Source: Trissonchulus latispiculum (lineage: Eukaryota; Nematoda; Enoplea; Enoplida; Ironidae). Taken from it: 64,000 nucleotides of DNA. Every line of letters begins with the position of its first letter. Positions within the stretch are counted from its first letter, which is position 1. This document shows, in pieces, positions 43,490 to 54,665 of this stretch. The DNA lies in the NCBI GenBank assembly GCA_030248195.1, contig JASAND010021304.1, positions 1 through 64,000 of the forward strand, given 5' to 3'. The position numbers and the translations under genes were made by a program. The notes under the pieces are model-generated. The model ran no database searches. It had not been told where the DNA came from and saw nothing but the letters and a program-made list of their open reading frames with translations.

Positions 43490-43800
43490 AACACTTAGGC
43501 TTTAGCCAAGTCGGGCAGCAAAATTGCTACCGGAAATCGATTCTCCGTCCACAAAAACCTTTGTATGCAAGATATGAGCCTTCCATGCCGCAAAATAAGC
43601 GAAAAAACTAAGTTCAAAGTTGGAACCAAAATTCACATACATTATTTTCATACAATTTTGAAGCAAGCATTCCTAAGAATGAATTCTAAAGAGATGTCGA
43701 AAATAGAAATTTTTTCAGCATTTTTAAAAAATTGTCGCCCTGCCATCCAATGCCTTGCAACGAGGGCCCCCCAAAGCCCTGAATAACCCCATAATGCAGT
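43490..43800. repeat. Fragment of the 53-kb repeat module
   Basis: The stretch TCGATTCTCCGTCC, ACAAAAACCTTTGTATGCAA and GCCTTCCATG matches 53.28-53.40 kb and 21.28-21.34 kb. The rest is AT-rich. Confidence 0.6.
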
Positions 43801-44275
43801 CACAATTTTTAAATTTTATAACATTCCACACGTGTGGGTAAGGAATAAACTCTCACGCAAAATCAAAATCCCGAAATTTCAGTCGATCGTTGGAAACCTC
43901 CCAGAATAAGCCCAACGTCTCCACGATGTTAGTTTAACCAAGAGTTTATAATAGCAAGAGTAAGACACTCAACTCTTCCTAATAGAATAAGCTTGCGAGA
44001 TGCTCGACACATTAAGGCCAAAATCTCGGGGGGGGGGCTTCTCAGCTTGTAAATATAGCACACTGATATTTTCCAAAAATGGGCGTTTTCGACGAATTAA
44101 ATACTATAACTTGAGATAGGAAAATCCTGCCTCCGAAAATACCTCCCCCCCCCCGTTTTTGGGTGCCCAAACTTCCAGCTAAAAATAGGACAACTGTCAA
44201 AATTTCGCCAGAGATTTTTTCATAAAAATAGCTTTTTGCCTAGATCCATTAATTTTTGAAAACGTTTTGCGTGTC

Positions 44276-44741
44276 ACAGGGTATTTTTTACAGGGGGGGG
44301 GGGGCGGGGGCCCCCCAATTTCGCCAGAGATTTTTTCATAAAAATAGCTTTTTAGCCTAGATCCATTAATTTTTGAAAATGTTTTGCGTGTCACAGGGTA
44401 TTTTTTACAGGGGGGGGGGGGCGGGTGCCCCCCGAAATTGACATGCCCATGCAAAAATACCTCCCCCCCGATTTTTGCTTCCCCCCAATGATTTTTTGGG
44501 TACCCAAATTTTCGACAAAAATAGCCAAATTTTCAAAGATTTTCGGGCTTCGCCGGAGATTTTTTCGCAAAAATGGCTATTTTAAGCTTAAATCCAAGCA
44601 TTTTTGAGAACTTTTTGTGATTCTCCTTGCAAAATATACGCCAAAATTACCATTTTGTCGCTCATTTTTGCAAAACAATCTTTCCCCCCGGGCCCAGGGG
44701 GGGAGCCCCCCCCCCGAAAAAATCCCTAAGAAATACCCTGG
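44276..44741. mobile_element. Poly-G TIR element (AGGGTATTTTTTA ends)
   Basis: The left end ACAGGGTATTTTTTACAGGG and the right end ...AAATACCCTGG are inverted repeats. TGCGTGTC flanks both (44268-44275 and 44742-44749). The left end is duplicated: a second copy starts at 44403 with the same flank. The interior has runs of up to 12 G and 9 C. A relative lies at 49671-50045. Confidence 0.65.
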
Positions 44742-45081
44742 TGCGTGTCTACATGGAAAATGCGCCAAAAATACCTTTCTGGCTCATTTTTTCACCTGCC
44801 CCCCCAGGACTACCCGAGGAAGCCCTCCTCCGGAAAAATCCTTGTATACCAACATGCACGAAAATCAAAAATTGCGAAAGTTTAACTTACTCCATAGAGA
44901 TTCAAAAATGAAATTAAGCGATGAAGCTATGAAATTTTAAATTCAAACTAAACACAAAGTGGAGTTGGCGTAATTTTAAGCAGGTCCTGCTCAAGACTGG
45001 ATATGGAATTTGATGAAGGGATAACACGTGAAGCCCTCGTCAAATCAGGCCAGTTCGACCACGATGAGTTGTCTAACATAC

Positions 45082-45186
45082 CTGGACACCTAACTTTTCC
45101 GCATACATCTTAGCAAACTGTTTTAGAGTGAATGTCCAGCAGTGAAGACCAGATCCAAAGCCAGCATTTGCAATGCTAGGGACAAC
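45082..45186 (-). pseudogene. eEF2: eEF2-like exon (end of the G domain), diverged
   Basis: A 35-codon exon, phase 0 at both ends, from acceptor ttttgccag to donor CAG|GTATGT (45082/45081). It reads V-V-P-S-I-A-N-A-G-F-G-S-G-L-H-C-W-T-F-T-L-K-Q-F-A-K-M-Y-A-E-K-L-G-V-Q. The frame G-F-G-S-G-L-H-x-W-x-F-T-L-K-Q-F-A-x-x-Y is eEF2, but Cys and Thr stand where eEF2 normally has Gly and Ala. The conserved acidic/glycine segment that should precede it is missing. It does not join in phase to the exon at 45515-45689 (the join would make TAG). Confidence 0.65.
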
Positions 45187-45514
45187 CTGGCAAAATATGC
45201 AAATTTAAATTATTTTACAATGTAGAAATGGAAAGCAGCAGACAACTACTATCTATCGTCAAGCAGAACAACTGTAAAAATCGTCGGCATTATACAGTAC
45301 TTGACAGAAAACATTGTCGTTTCAATGACTGAAGTCATTAACTGTCAGTGACACTTCCATTACAAACGTGTGTGTTAAACCCGCCTTATGTAAACAAAAA
45401 GTGTCATATGAACGTCAGTGACCCTCATAAAAATTGTCAATAAAACGGCAATGCTTTCTTCTGTCCCGTACTGTATTATTGTATGCGGGCAGGTACATAA
45501 AAAACGACCAATAC

Positions 45515-45689
45515 TAAGTGGCAATGATTACGTTCACATTTTCCACAATACGCTGGAAGGTCTGATAAAGCTCCTCCTGTTCCAGCTGCAATCCCAGCAA
45601 TGCACGATCCATTTTGTTCATGAACAGGACTGGTTTAATACGCCCACCGATTGCCTGTCGCAAAACAGTTTCCGTTTGGACACAGACTC
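45515..45689 (-). CDS. eEF2: eEF2-like exon with the NKMD motif
   Basis: A 175-base exon reading [14 protein letters not shown] then [20 protein letters not shown] and [22 protein letters not shown]. It contains the G4 GTP-specificity motif NKMD of translational GTPases. Acceptor tatatttccag lies above 45689; donor TA|GTATTG at 45515/45514. The first two bases complete the Gly codon opened at 51080, so the two exons are consecutive across a 5.4-kb intron full of repeats. Gly-Gly before RIKP, and Gly in ALLGLQL, depart from the near-invariant eEF2 sequence. Confidence 0.85.
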
Positions 45690-45956
45690 CTGGAAATATA
45701 AAAACAAACGCATTCAAACAAAAACGATGAAAGAAAGAAAGAAAGAAAGATTTACTCCAAAAAATGTTTGGCATTTTAGCTTCGTGATTTCCCACGGAGG
45801 GTGGGGAAGGAGTACCGATGTTCGGAGTAAGAGGCGCATAACAATCCAATCCTCCTACTGAAACCAGGCACAAATTGCACGAAACCTGTTTAAAAACAGA
45901 GCTGATCACTAGTGCGGATATGCTAAGTTCTGGCGTCTGGCAAACTAGTTATATAT

Positions 45957-46160
45957 ACAAGTAATAAAAATGCTCCTCGGGAGCATGAAAAAGTAATATG
46001 GGTGATGGTGAGGTTGCAAAATCAAGAGAGGACTAGTCTTAAAATGCTTAATATGGGGGCTAGGTTCAAAAACAGAAGAGGACTAGGTTGTGAGCGAATT
46101 AATATGGGCACGGCTTCGCCGAACAACCCATATTCGCGGATTGCGAAATACATGAATATG
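45957..46160. mobile_element. End of the ACAAGTAAYAAAAATGCTCC family
   Basis: Starts ACAAGTAATAAAAATGCTCC, immediately followed by TCGGGAGCATG so that ATGCTCC-TCG-GGAGCAT forms a terminal hairpin. The following 170 bp (GAGGACTAG twice, CGAACAACCCATATTCGCGG) is matched, inverted, at 61835-62033 and in part at 14700-14765. The other end is not identified. Confidence 0.6.
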
Positions 46161-46525
46161 TACCAATGTTTCGATTTATATATATACTTTCTAGTGCACA
46201 AATAATTTACAGCTCTGATATTCGAGCTTTGACGAAGACAAATTTTTCTAATAAGAATCTCTTGATAGTTACTGTGCATTTTCCATTTCTACGGAAATTT
46301 ATATACATATCAAGAATAACTGAACGAATCATTCCGACGATGTTCTGTTTCCTCCTGGATTGAACCAATAACCTTGATATCATATCCTTAGGTCTTTTCT
46401 CATTGCTAACAACACAACAAATAATGTAAATTTACGTATACGTAACGTATAACCTAGCTAGTCTAACCGACTACGCAAACAACATCTTCAACGATTTTTT
46501 GAACGTTTAAATTAATTTTTTACTA

Positions 46526-47765
46526 TAGCAAGCTTAACAAAAAAATCACCCGAAATTTTAACAAAAAAAATCACCCCACCCTGACTCACAGGAAAGTCGC
46601 AGAGAGAGACCCAAATTTTTGCATGGTGATAGCCACACATCTCGACATTACAGCCTGTGAGTTTGAGCCCCTAGGCCCTCTCCATGCGTTCAGGGCAGAC
46701 CTTTAAGTGAGGGTACCCAAAAGTGACCTCAAAAACGTTCATGACCGAAGTTCGAATTTTGGCTGCTATTTACTAAGGGAAAACCCTAGGCAACCCATAT
46801 TGTGCATGTGACATGTCCTGACTGTGGGCTATCGATACATATAGAAGTTCCCAGTTGCACCTCTGTGCCGTCCTGGGGTGGGTGATTTTTTTTGTTAAAA
46901 TTTTAACAAATAAAAAATCATTTTTATGTTTTGTTACTGAAGTCAGAACAGCAGCTAGAGCAAAACTAACGTCAAATTCGAGCTCAGCGACCTCGAAAAC
47001 CCTTATATACGTTGTTTTTGAGGTTGCCTGGCACTTCTGGTAGTCCAACCTGGTAACCAGCCGGGCCTGAACCGTCCGACGGTAAACGTGATCCCAGAAG
47101 TCAGTATTGGGCCATAGTTACCGAAAAACTAATGCCAGATTTGAATTCAGCGCCCTGAAAAACCCCCTAGGACATGTTTATAGCCACTTCGGACTGTCCA
47201 GTTGGTACCTGGAGGGTCCGGACGAGTCACGTGACCGTGGGTCATACCCCACCAAAATATGAAGTTCTGAGTTTCTCTGCCAAAATGCCTGGAAATAGGT
47301 TATAATCACTCACAAACACGAAAAAACGTTTTAGCCTTTAAAACGGCACTGTAGAGCCACCAGACTTCACACTGGACGCTGTCGGGGGCCATCAGTGACC
47401 ACTAAGACTTCGGCGGGGTCAGTTGCCCTAGTTGGAGCACTAGGTTAGCGGTTTTGGGTTCTAAATACGTTGTTTAGTGTGCTCTATCCAAAACTGATGA
47501 GAAAAAGTTGCTAGCTGCTCTCTGGGATCCGATCCGCCACTGATTTTTTTGTTAACGGGTGATTTTTTTTGTTAAACCTTTAACAAAAAAATCACACATT
47601 TCCGTCTACTGCAACTTACTGGTAGGTGGTAGAGCAATGAAACTGGGGTGGTTTTAAAGCTTTGCCCAAGACCTATCCATGGGTCTTCAAAGTAATCGAT
47701 TTGGTTTAGTTTTGCGAAAGTTCCAGCCAAAAAACCGAATTTTGATTTTTTTGTTAAGCTTGCTA
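46526..47765. mobile_element. 1.24-kb TIR element, TA target duplication, copy A
   Basis: The left end TAGCAAGCTTAACAAAAAAA and the right end TTTTTTTGTTAAGCTTGCTA are exact inverses. TA flanks both (46524-46525, 47766-47767). Internal inverted words (GTTAAAATTTTAAC; GTTAACGGGTGATTTTTTTT) sit at about 46885-46920 and 47550-47595. There is no transposase frame. The TA duplication suggests Tc1/mariner-type mobilisation. Confidence 0.8.
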
Positions 47766-47849
47766 TAGACTTGACAGTTGACATTGTTCGCTCTGTTGCG
47801 ACAATCAATAAAGCGAAGCGTGAAAGTCCGCGAACATGGGTTGTTCGGC

Positions 47850-49091
47850 GAAAAAATCACCCGAAATTTTAACAAAAAAAATCACCCCACCCTGACTCAC
47901 AGGAAAGTCGCAGAGACCCAATTTTTTGCATGGTGACAGCCACACATCTCGACATTACAGCCTGTGAGTTTGAGCCCCTAGGCCCTCTCCATGCGTTCAT
48001 GGCAGATCTTTAAGTGAAGGTACCCAAAAGTGGCCTCAAAAACGTTCATGGCCGAAGTTCGAATTTCGGCTGCTATTTACTAAGGGAAAACCCTAGACAG
48101 CCCATACTGTAGATATGACATGTCCTGACTGTGCGCTATCGATACATATATAGAAGTTCCCGGTCGGACCTCTGAGCCGTCCTGGGGTGGGTGGTTTTTT
48201 TTGTTAAAATTTTAACAAATAAAAAATCACTTTCATATTTTGTTACTGACCTCAGAACAGCAGCTATAGCAAAACTAGCGCCAAATTCGAGCTCAGCGAC
48301 CTCGAAAACCCTTATAGCCGTTGTTTTTGAGGTTGCCTGACACTTCTGGGAGTCCAACCTGATAACCAGCCTGGCCTGAACCGTCCGACGGTAAACGGGA
48401 TTCCAGAAGTCAGTATTAGACTACAGTCACCCAAAAACTAATGCCAGATTTGAATTCTGCGCACTAGAAAACCACCTAGGACACGTTTGTAGGCACTTCT
48501 GACTTCCCAGTTGGTACCTGGAGGGTCCGGAAGGGTCCGGCAGGGGTCACGTGACCGTGGGTCATATACCACCAACATACGAAGTCCTAAGTTTCGCTGC
48601 CAAAACGGCTGGAAATAAGTTATAATCACTCGCAAACACGAAAAAACAACATTTTAGCCTTTAAAACGGCAGTTTATAGCCACCAGACTTCATACTAGAC
48701 CCTGCCGAGGGCCATCAGTGACCACTTACACTTCGGCGGGGCAGTTGGCCGAGTTGGAACACTAGGTTGGTGGTTTTGGGTTCTACATACGTTATTTAAT
48801 GCGCTCTATCCAAAACTGATGAGAAAACATTGCAAGCTGCTCTTTGGGATCCGATCCGCCACTGATTTTTTTTGTTAACGAGTGATTTTTTTTGTGAAAC
48901 CGTTAACAAAAAAAATCACAAACTTTCGCCTACTGCGACTTACTGGTAGGTTGTAGAGCAGCGAAACTGGGGTGGTTTAAAGCTTAGCCCAAGACCTATC
49001 CATGGGTCCTCAAAGTAATCGATTTGGTTTAGTTTTGCGAATGTTCCAGCCAAAAAACCAAATTTTGATTTTTTTTGTTAACCTTGCTATA
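47850..49091. mobile_element. 1.24-kb TIR element, copy B with truncated left end
   Basis: Nearly the same sequence as 46539-47767 in the same orientation (for example CACCCCACCCTGACTCACAG at about 46573 and 47884). Its right end TTGTTAACCTTGCTATA is at 49091. The left terminal TAGCAAGCTTAAC is missing, replaced by sequence reading CGAACATGGGTTGTTCGGCG from another repeat family. Confidence 0.8.
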
Positions 49092-49329
49092 TTTTGGTAC
49101 TAAATCTTGATTTTTGAGCATTTTTAGCTAAGATGTAGCAGTATAAGTAGAAAACACGCAATTTTTACCGCATTTTTAGCCCATTTTATTCCCCCCCACT
49201 TCTGGTCTTCCCCCCCCCACAAGTGAGGGGGATCCCCCCCACTTTTTTGGGCTAGAGAAAACCCAGACGAGCATAGTCTATTTACTATTTATGCCCTCAA
49301 CCAAAACGCCGAAACACGCTGTTTTAGGT

Positions 49330-50440
49330 GGTTTCTTCACCATTGGTAGATAGGCCACCTAGCCCATAGTAACCCGTGGTCACTTTTACCGGTTCTGAAA
49401 ATATGCTCATTGATACGAGCGTAGTAGTTTTTCTATATATATATGCTCCCAACCAAAACGCTGAAAAACGCAGTTTAAGGGATTTGACCAGTGGTCAGTG
49501 GGCACCATAGGCCATAGTGACCACTGGTCACTCCCATCGGTTTCGGCAATATGCCCATTGAAACGAGCGTAGTCGTTTTACTATGTATGCCCCCAACCAA
49601 AATGTCGAAAAAAGCTGTTTTAGGGGGTTTGACCACCACTCGTCAATAGGCCACCTAGCCCGTAGTGACCCAGGGTATTTTTTAGGGATTTTTTTTCGGG
49701 GGGGGGGGCTTCCCGGGGGGGGCCCGGGCCCGGGGGGGGGGGGGTAGTAAATTTCGGGGGGGGGGAGATTTTTTTGCCTAAATGAGCCAAAAAATGGTAT
49801 TTTTTGGCGTATTTTGCATGGTGAAACGCTAAAAGTTCTCAAAAATGCCAGGATTTAAGCTAAAAATAGCTATTTTTACGAAAAAATCTTCGGCGAAGCC
49901 GAAAAATTTGGGCACCCAAAAAATCCCGGGGGGGGGGGGGAAGCAAACATCCCGGGAGGGGGCGATTTCGGGGGGGAAGGCATTTTCGGGGGGGGAAGGT
50001 CAATTTCGGGGGGGGGCCCGCCCCCCCCCTGTAAAAAATACCCTGGTGACCAGTAGTCACTTCCACCGGTTCTGAAAATATGCTCATTGAAACGACGGTA
50101 GTGGTTTTACTATATACGCTCCCAACCAAAATGTCGAAAAAAGCTGTTTTAGGGGGTTTGACAACATAGGCCGTAGTGACCACTGGTCACTCCCACCGGT
50201 TTCGACAATATGCCCATTGGAACCGGCGTAGTTGATTTACTATACATGCCCCCAAAAAATGCCAAAAAACGCTGATTTAGGGGGTTTGACCAGTGGTCAG
50301 TGGACACCATAGGCCGTTGTGACCACTGGTCACTTCCGTCGGTTTCGGCAATATGCCCATTGAAACGAGCGCAGTCGGTTTACTATATGCCTCCAACCAA
50401 AACGCCGAAAAACGCTGTTTATAGTGAGTTTTCCCAACTT
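49330..50440. repeat. Tandem repeat, about 130-147-bp unit, interrupted by an insertion
   Basis: Units contain TGACCACTGGTCACT (itself palindromic), ATGCCCATTGAAACGAGCG, and CCAACCAAAATGTCGAAAAA. The ATGCYCATTG word falls at about 49405, 49552, 50081, 50213 and 50354. The large gap between 49552 and 50081 is filled by the 49671-50045 insertion. Confidence 0.8.
49671..50045. mobile_element. Poly-G TIR element inserted in the tandem repeat
   Basis: Ends CAGGGTATTTTTTAGGG and AAAAAATACCCTG, with GTGACC outside both (49665-49670, 50046-50051). The host repeat elsewhere reads straight through GTGACCACTGGTCAC, so the boundary is clear. The interior has runs of G up to 12 and C up to 9, plus CTTCGGCGAAGCCGAA. 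Relative of 44276-44741. Confidence 0.75.
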
Positions 50441-50660
50441 TGACCCTGGGCGAGGAACCACGGGAGCAAACGAAAGTAGGTAAACAAGTTGCGTGAATTG
50501 ACGAACTCTCAATTGTATATACTTGTGCGATTACTAACACTGCGAGTGAATGACAAAACGCGATGGATTAACATCTCTACAAAAACAACACTGAGTTCCA
50601 ATCGCAACCTTATGCAACGTAATTATGCAATTGACCCAGTAGTGAGTACGTAATATATAC

Positions 50661-51068
50661 CAAGAGTATATACATAATAACTAAGAGTGTGACAAGCGTC
50701 ACACTCCTAGTTATTAGGCTGGGGAGATCATCTGCACAAAAACGGCTGACCCCATACACAAATTAGGCCCCAGTGACCACTCCCACAAATGAGTACCTAG
50801 TACACATTTGTGTACCATCACTCGCTTGTATCTTTATCCCTTGAAGCCAAAAACGTTCTATCAGCAGCTGGCTACTTTCGAGCTTCAACACATAAAGATA
50901 CAAACGAGTGATGGTACACAAATGTGTACTAGGGACTCATTTGTGGGAGGGGTCACTGGGGCCTAATTTGTGTATGGGGTCAGCCGTTATCGGGCAGATG
51001 ATGTCCCCAGCCTAATAACTGAGAGTGTGACGCTTGTCACACTCTTAGTTATTATGTATATACTCTTG
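50661..51068. mobile_element. TIR element immediately next to the eEF2 exon donor
   Basis: Ends CAAGAGTATATACATAATAA and TTATTATGTATATACTCTTG. Inner inverted words are AAGAGTGTGACAAGC/GCTTGTCACACTCTT and CTGACCCCATACACAAAT and its inverse. Same family as 41931-42303. No clear target duplication. The right end lies 11 bases inside the intron that begins at 51079. Confidence 0.8.
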
Positions 51069-51079
51069 GTAATACTTAC

Positions 51080-51275
51080 CGCTGACACAGTCAACAACAA
51101 CCAAAGCTCCGTCAGTGACACGCAACGCTGCGGTAACTTCGCTGGAGAAGTCAACGTGTCCAGGAGAATCGATCAGATTAATCAAAAAGCCGGCGTACGG
51201 AGTCTTCTGCCCGTCCTTTTCCTCAATTTCAATTGGATTGTCTCCCTTCACAAATGGTACATCCTTTTGAGGCAA
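51080..51275 (-). CDS. eEF2: eEF2-like exon with the DSPGH motif
   Basis: Reads [28 protein letters not shown] and then [20 protein letters not shown] and [17 protein letters not shown]. It includes the G3 motif DSPGH of translational GTPases and the invariant [19 protein letters not shown] block. eEF2 moves tRNA and mRNA through the cytosolic ribosome. Acceptor ttttttgag above 51275 (an upstream tract ACTAAT plus pyrimidines supports it), donor G|GTAAGT at 51080/51079. The frame is also open for four codons upstream (V-F-F-E), which match eEF2, so the exact start is uncertain. The P-loop exon is not in the window. Confidence 0.9.
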
Positions 51276-51339
51276 CTCAAAAAACACGGAAATCGAAAAA
51301 CAATTAGTATGTAAACATATTCAGATTTAAAATCATTCA

Positions 51340-53080
51340 TTCAAACGATAATGGAGCTTAACACAAGTAACAAAAATGCTCCGCACAAAAGCAGATATGT
51401 GTGTTGGGCCTACGTCTATCAATTCCGGTTGAGAAAGTAATAGTAAAGACATAAAGTTTTGGGTGGGTGGTTCTATGGCGAAAGTTATTCTGTTCGCTTA
51501 GGGCTGTTATATTTGATATATACCAAATTTGCCCACTTTCGGAAAATTTCATTTTCGACCCAAAATCGCCTATGTGCCCACCCCACTCTACAGCCACTTT
51601 GAGCATGCACTCCTATGACGAAAGTTGGTCAGCTCACTTTGGGCTGTTATTTGATACCAAATTTGACCGCTTTGAAAAATTATCGATGGGGGGACCCACT
51701 ACCCGGCCTGGCCCTCAGACGGTTAAGTGGACCTAGCCCAGCAAGACGGGGGGTGAGTCGCATAGCAAAACGGACAAAACGAAACGGCGGGCCCCCCAAT
51801 AAACAGCCTTCCCCCCCAAGTAAAGTGGGTGCCCCTTTTGATACCAACTTTTGCTCAGAAAAAATCGCTCAAAAGGCCACAATTTCAAAAATTTTCCGGC
51901 CTCACCTGAGATTCTTAGTCGATTTTAGCCTACTTAAGCACTAAATCCGCTTATTTTTGGCGACTATATAGCCATGGGGGGAAAACCCCACATTTTCGGA
52001 TTTTGGCTGGAACTTTTTTATTATAAGGGGTATCTGAGAACTTTATATACCATCGTACTTGGCGTACTTAGAACTTTCTTTTAAGCCTATTTGCACTTCT
52101 CAATGTTGTACCGTTAGAGCGGTATAATGCAAAAAGTAGCGGGGGAAAAACCCAATGGGGGGGGGGAAACCCAAATGGGGGAAAATAAACCCACCCCTCA
52201 CAGGTCTTAAAAATTGTTCTATCGCAATTCTGACACTTCCAGTGTAAAATTCAACCCTTTTTTAGTTAGTATAAACCAAAAAACCCGATCTAAGTAGCTT
52301 TTTTTGAGATCTCATGTGCCGTTGAAAATGCTGCATCAACTGGCCAGGTTTCATAAAGTTTAACACATAAACATAGGGCAATTTTTGAAAAATGCTAAAA
52401 ATGATGTAATTTGATAAAACTTATTATTCTATCGTGTAGAGAATGGTTTTTTACGTAGAATTGGCTGTTAAAATCTACAATTGTGCCTGTATTGGGTCCT
52501 CCAGCAGCGAAATGGCACTTTTAAGGTTTTTAGCCCCTAGCTAGCCAGATAAGCAAAATTGTCCGAATCTGACCGCATAGGGTGACGCAGCGTGCTCGAT
52601 AGTACCGTGCTATAGTCTCTAATTGTTTCCGTGTTGAGTTGTTAAAAAATTTTTCAAAAAAATTTGGGTGGGTTTTTCCCCCCAAAGTGGGGTTTTTTTC
52701 CCCGCCACGTTTGGCAATGTGCCAGACTAACGGTACAGCGGATCGGTCTAATTTTGGCTGTGTGCAAAGAGGAAGAGTTGCCATCATTGCAGATATTTGC
52801 AAAACTTTTCTAACCCAACCCAGTCAAAAGTTACATCGGTCCAAACTTTTGCAAAATTTTGGCATGGTTGGACCAAAAAGTAGTTGTCATTTTCAAAATG
52901 TCATAAAATGAGCAGGAGTGAACCAAATGACTTGATCTTTGCATGCATAGGTAAGAAAGAGTCGCGCTTCCTGCTGCTATGTTTTGGAGCTCATATCTCC
53001 AACCCATGACCCAGGAGGCGGGTGGGTTTTTTCCCCCAAAAAAGGGGGTGGGTTTTTTTTCACCCCATGGCTATATATAT
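51340..53080. repeat. Mixed repeat debris
   Basis: Holds an ACAAGTAACAAAAATGCTCC end at 51366, one unit of the 147-bp repeat (51560-51640) and C-rich debris at 51780-51830. It also has GGGGGAAAAACCC/GGGTTTTTCCCC inverted words (52140-52190, 52665-52705, 53020-53065). No gene is supported. Confidence 0.55.
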
Positions 53081-53149
53081 ACTATAAAAACAGCGCAATT
53101 TTTAGCATGTTTTTAGAAAAATTCCCCCCCCCAAATGACTCGCCCCCCA

Positions 53150-54110
53150 GGGCCCCCAAGAAAAATTGAATTGAATAAGCCCAGGTCAAGTTGAGACTAG
53201 TATGGGCCTCCATGTTGCGGTTGCCGACATAACCCTCCAGACGGCAAAGTGGAACCAGCCCACCAGCTTGGGTCAGTCGGGTAGCAAAATTGATAGAGGG
53301 AATCGATTCTCCGTCCGCAAAAACCTTTGTATGCAAGATGTGAGCCTTCCATGTCGCCAAATAAGCGAAAAAACTAAGTTCATAAGCTGGACCCAAAATT
53401 CACCAACTTTGGCCGGCCAGTACCCAAACATTACGCGCCCGGCAGGAAAATCATATAGCAATTGAACGACCCTGATATGTGTGCTATTGAGCCATATATT
53501 CAGTATTGCCATAGAGGCCACGTTGGGCCTACTATGGAACACTAGGAAGTGGTTGCCGACCGGTCCCTTCAAACGGCAAAGTGGAACCAGCCCAGCAAGA
53601 TGGATGGGTCGGGCGGCAAAACGGATACCAGGAATGAGCTGGGCGCACCAGAAAACCCTTACAGACAAAGTTTTGAGAGGCAAAGTAAAACCTACTATGG
53701 ACATCCAAGAAGAGGTTACCGCCTTGACCCTCCAGACGGCAGAGTGGAACCAGCCCAGCAGGATGGGAAGGTCGGACGTAAAACTGACAGCGGGAATCAA
53801 TTTTCCTTGCCAGAAAACATTTGTATAACAGATTCGAGCATTCTAAGTTGAATAGATAAATAGAAATTTTGATTTTTCATTTTTCGCAATTTTTGACCGG
53901 CCACTGTGGTCGCAAGAGAAGCGATAGAGAAACGAAACCTGGACCGTTAGTTAGTTCAATATATGCAATTTTTAGAATATAAAAAAATCAGCTCCAGCTC
54001 CGGCTTTCGACCTGAGCGACGACTTAGCATGCCACTTTCGGCTACAATAGATTTAAGCTAAGATTCTTATAAAATTTTGTACGTAGTGTTCATACAATTG
54101 TTGAGCAAAA
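53150..54110. repeat. Arm module of the 57.6-60.6-kb element family
   Basis: Several tandem, diverged copies of the segment CGGCAAAGTGGAACCAGCCC ... TTGAGAGGC ... CTATGGACCTCC at 53.2, 53.57 and 53.73 kb. They are followed by the GACCGGCCACTGTGGTCGC and GTTAGTTAGTTCAATATATG segments seen in the arms at 58.0 and 60.0 kb. Confidence 0.7.
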
Positions 54111-54184
54111 AAATTAAAAATTTACCCCCCCCCCCGACTTCGGTCCAAACCGCCCCCCCCCCTGAAAATTTTTTGTATCTACGC

Positions 54185-54665
54185 TACTGGTCGCAAGCAA
54201 ATGCAAACTTTACTGTCAGTGGAGGAAACTCATAAAACACGATTTGCAATGCTCTTCGGCACTTGTATACAAAATTTCGGCCGATTGCAACTTACCTGTA
54301 GGTAGTTATAGGCCGTGCCGTACCTCAGCAGCTCTCTACCGCAGCGCAACCAGATGCAAACTTTACTGTCGGTGAAGGTAACTCTTGCGGCATGATTTGC
54401 AATGCTCTGCCGCACTTGTGTGCAAAATTTCGGATGACTGCAACTTACCTGTAGCTAGTTATAGGCCGTGCTGTACTTCAGCAGCACTGTACTGCAGCGC
54501 AACCAGACGCAAACTTTACTGTCGGTGAAGGAAACTCATACGGCACGATTTGCAATACTCTGTTGCACTTATGCAAAATTTTGGATTATTGCAACTTATT
54601 TGTGGTCAGTCATAGGCCCTGCTGTGCCTCTGCATCACAGCACTGGAGCGCACGCAACCACATAG
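54185..54665. repeat. 153-bp satellite monomers (locus 2)
   Basis: Three copies of the monomer described at 14.7-15.2 kb. GGCCGTGC falls at 54312 and 54465, a spacing of 153. Confidence 0.85.

Noticed and set aside
45418..45861. 147-residue plus-strand open frame
   Set aside because: It is the antisense of the eEF2 exon at 45515-45689 extended by chance into flanking intron.
53273..53800. 175-residue minus-strand open frame and similar frames at 59.4-59.9 kb
   Set aside because: The same peptide recurs in repeat arms in both orientations with no conserved domain; it reflects the repeated DNA and not selection on a protein.
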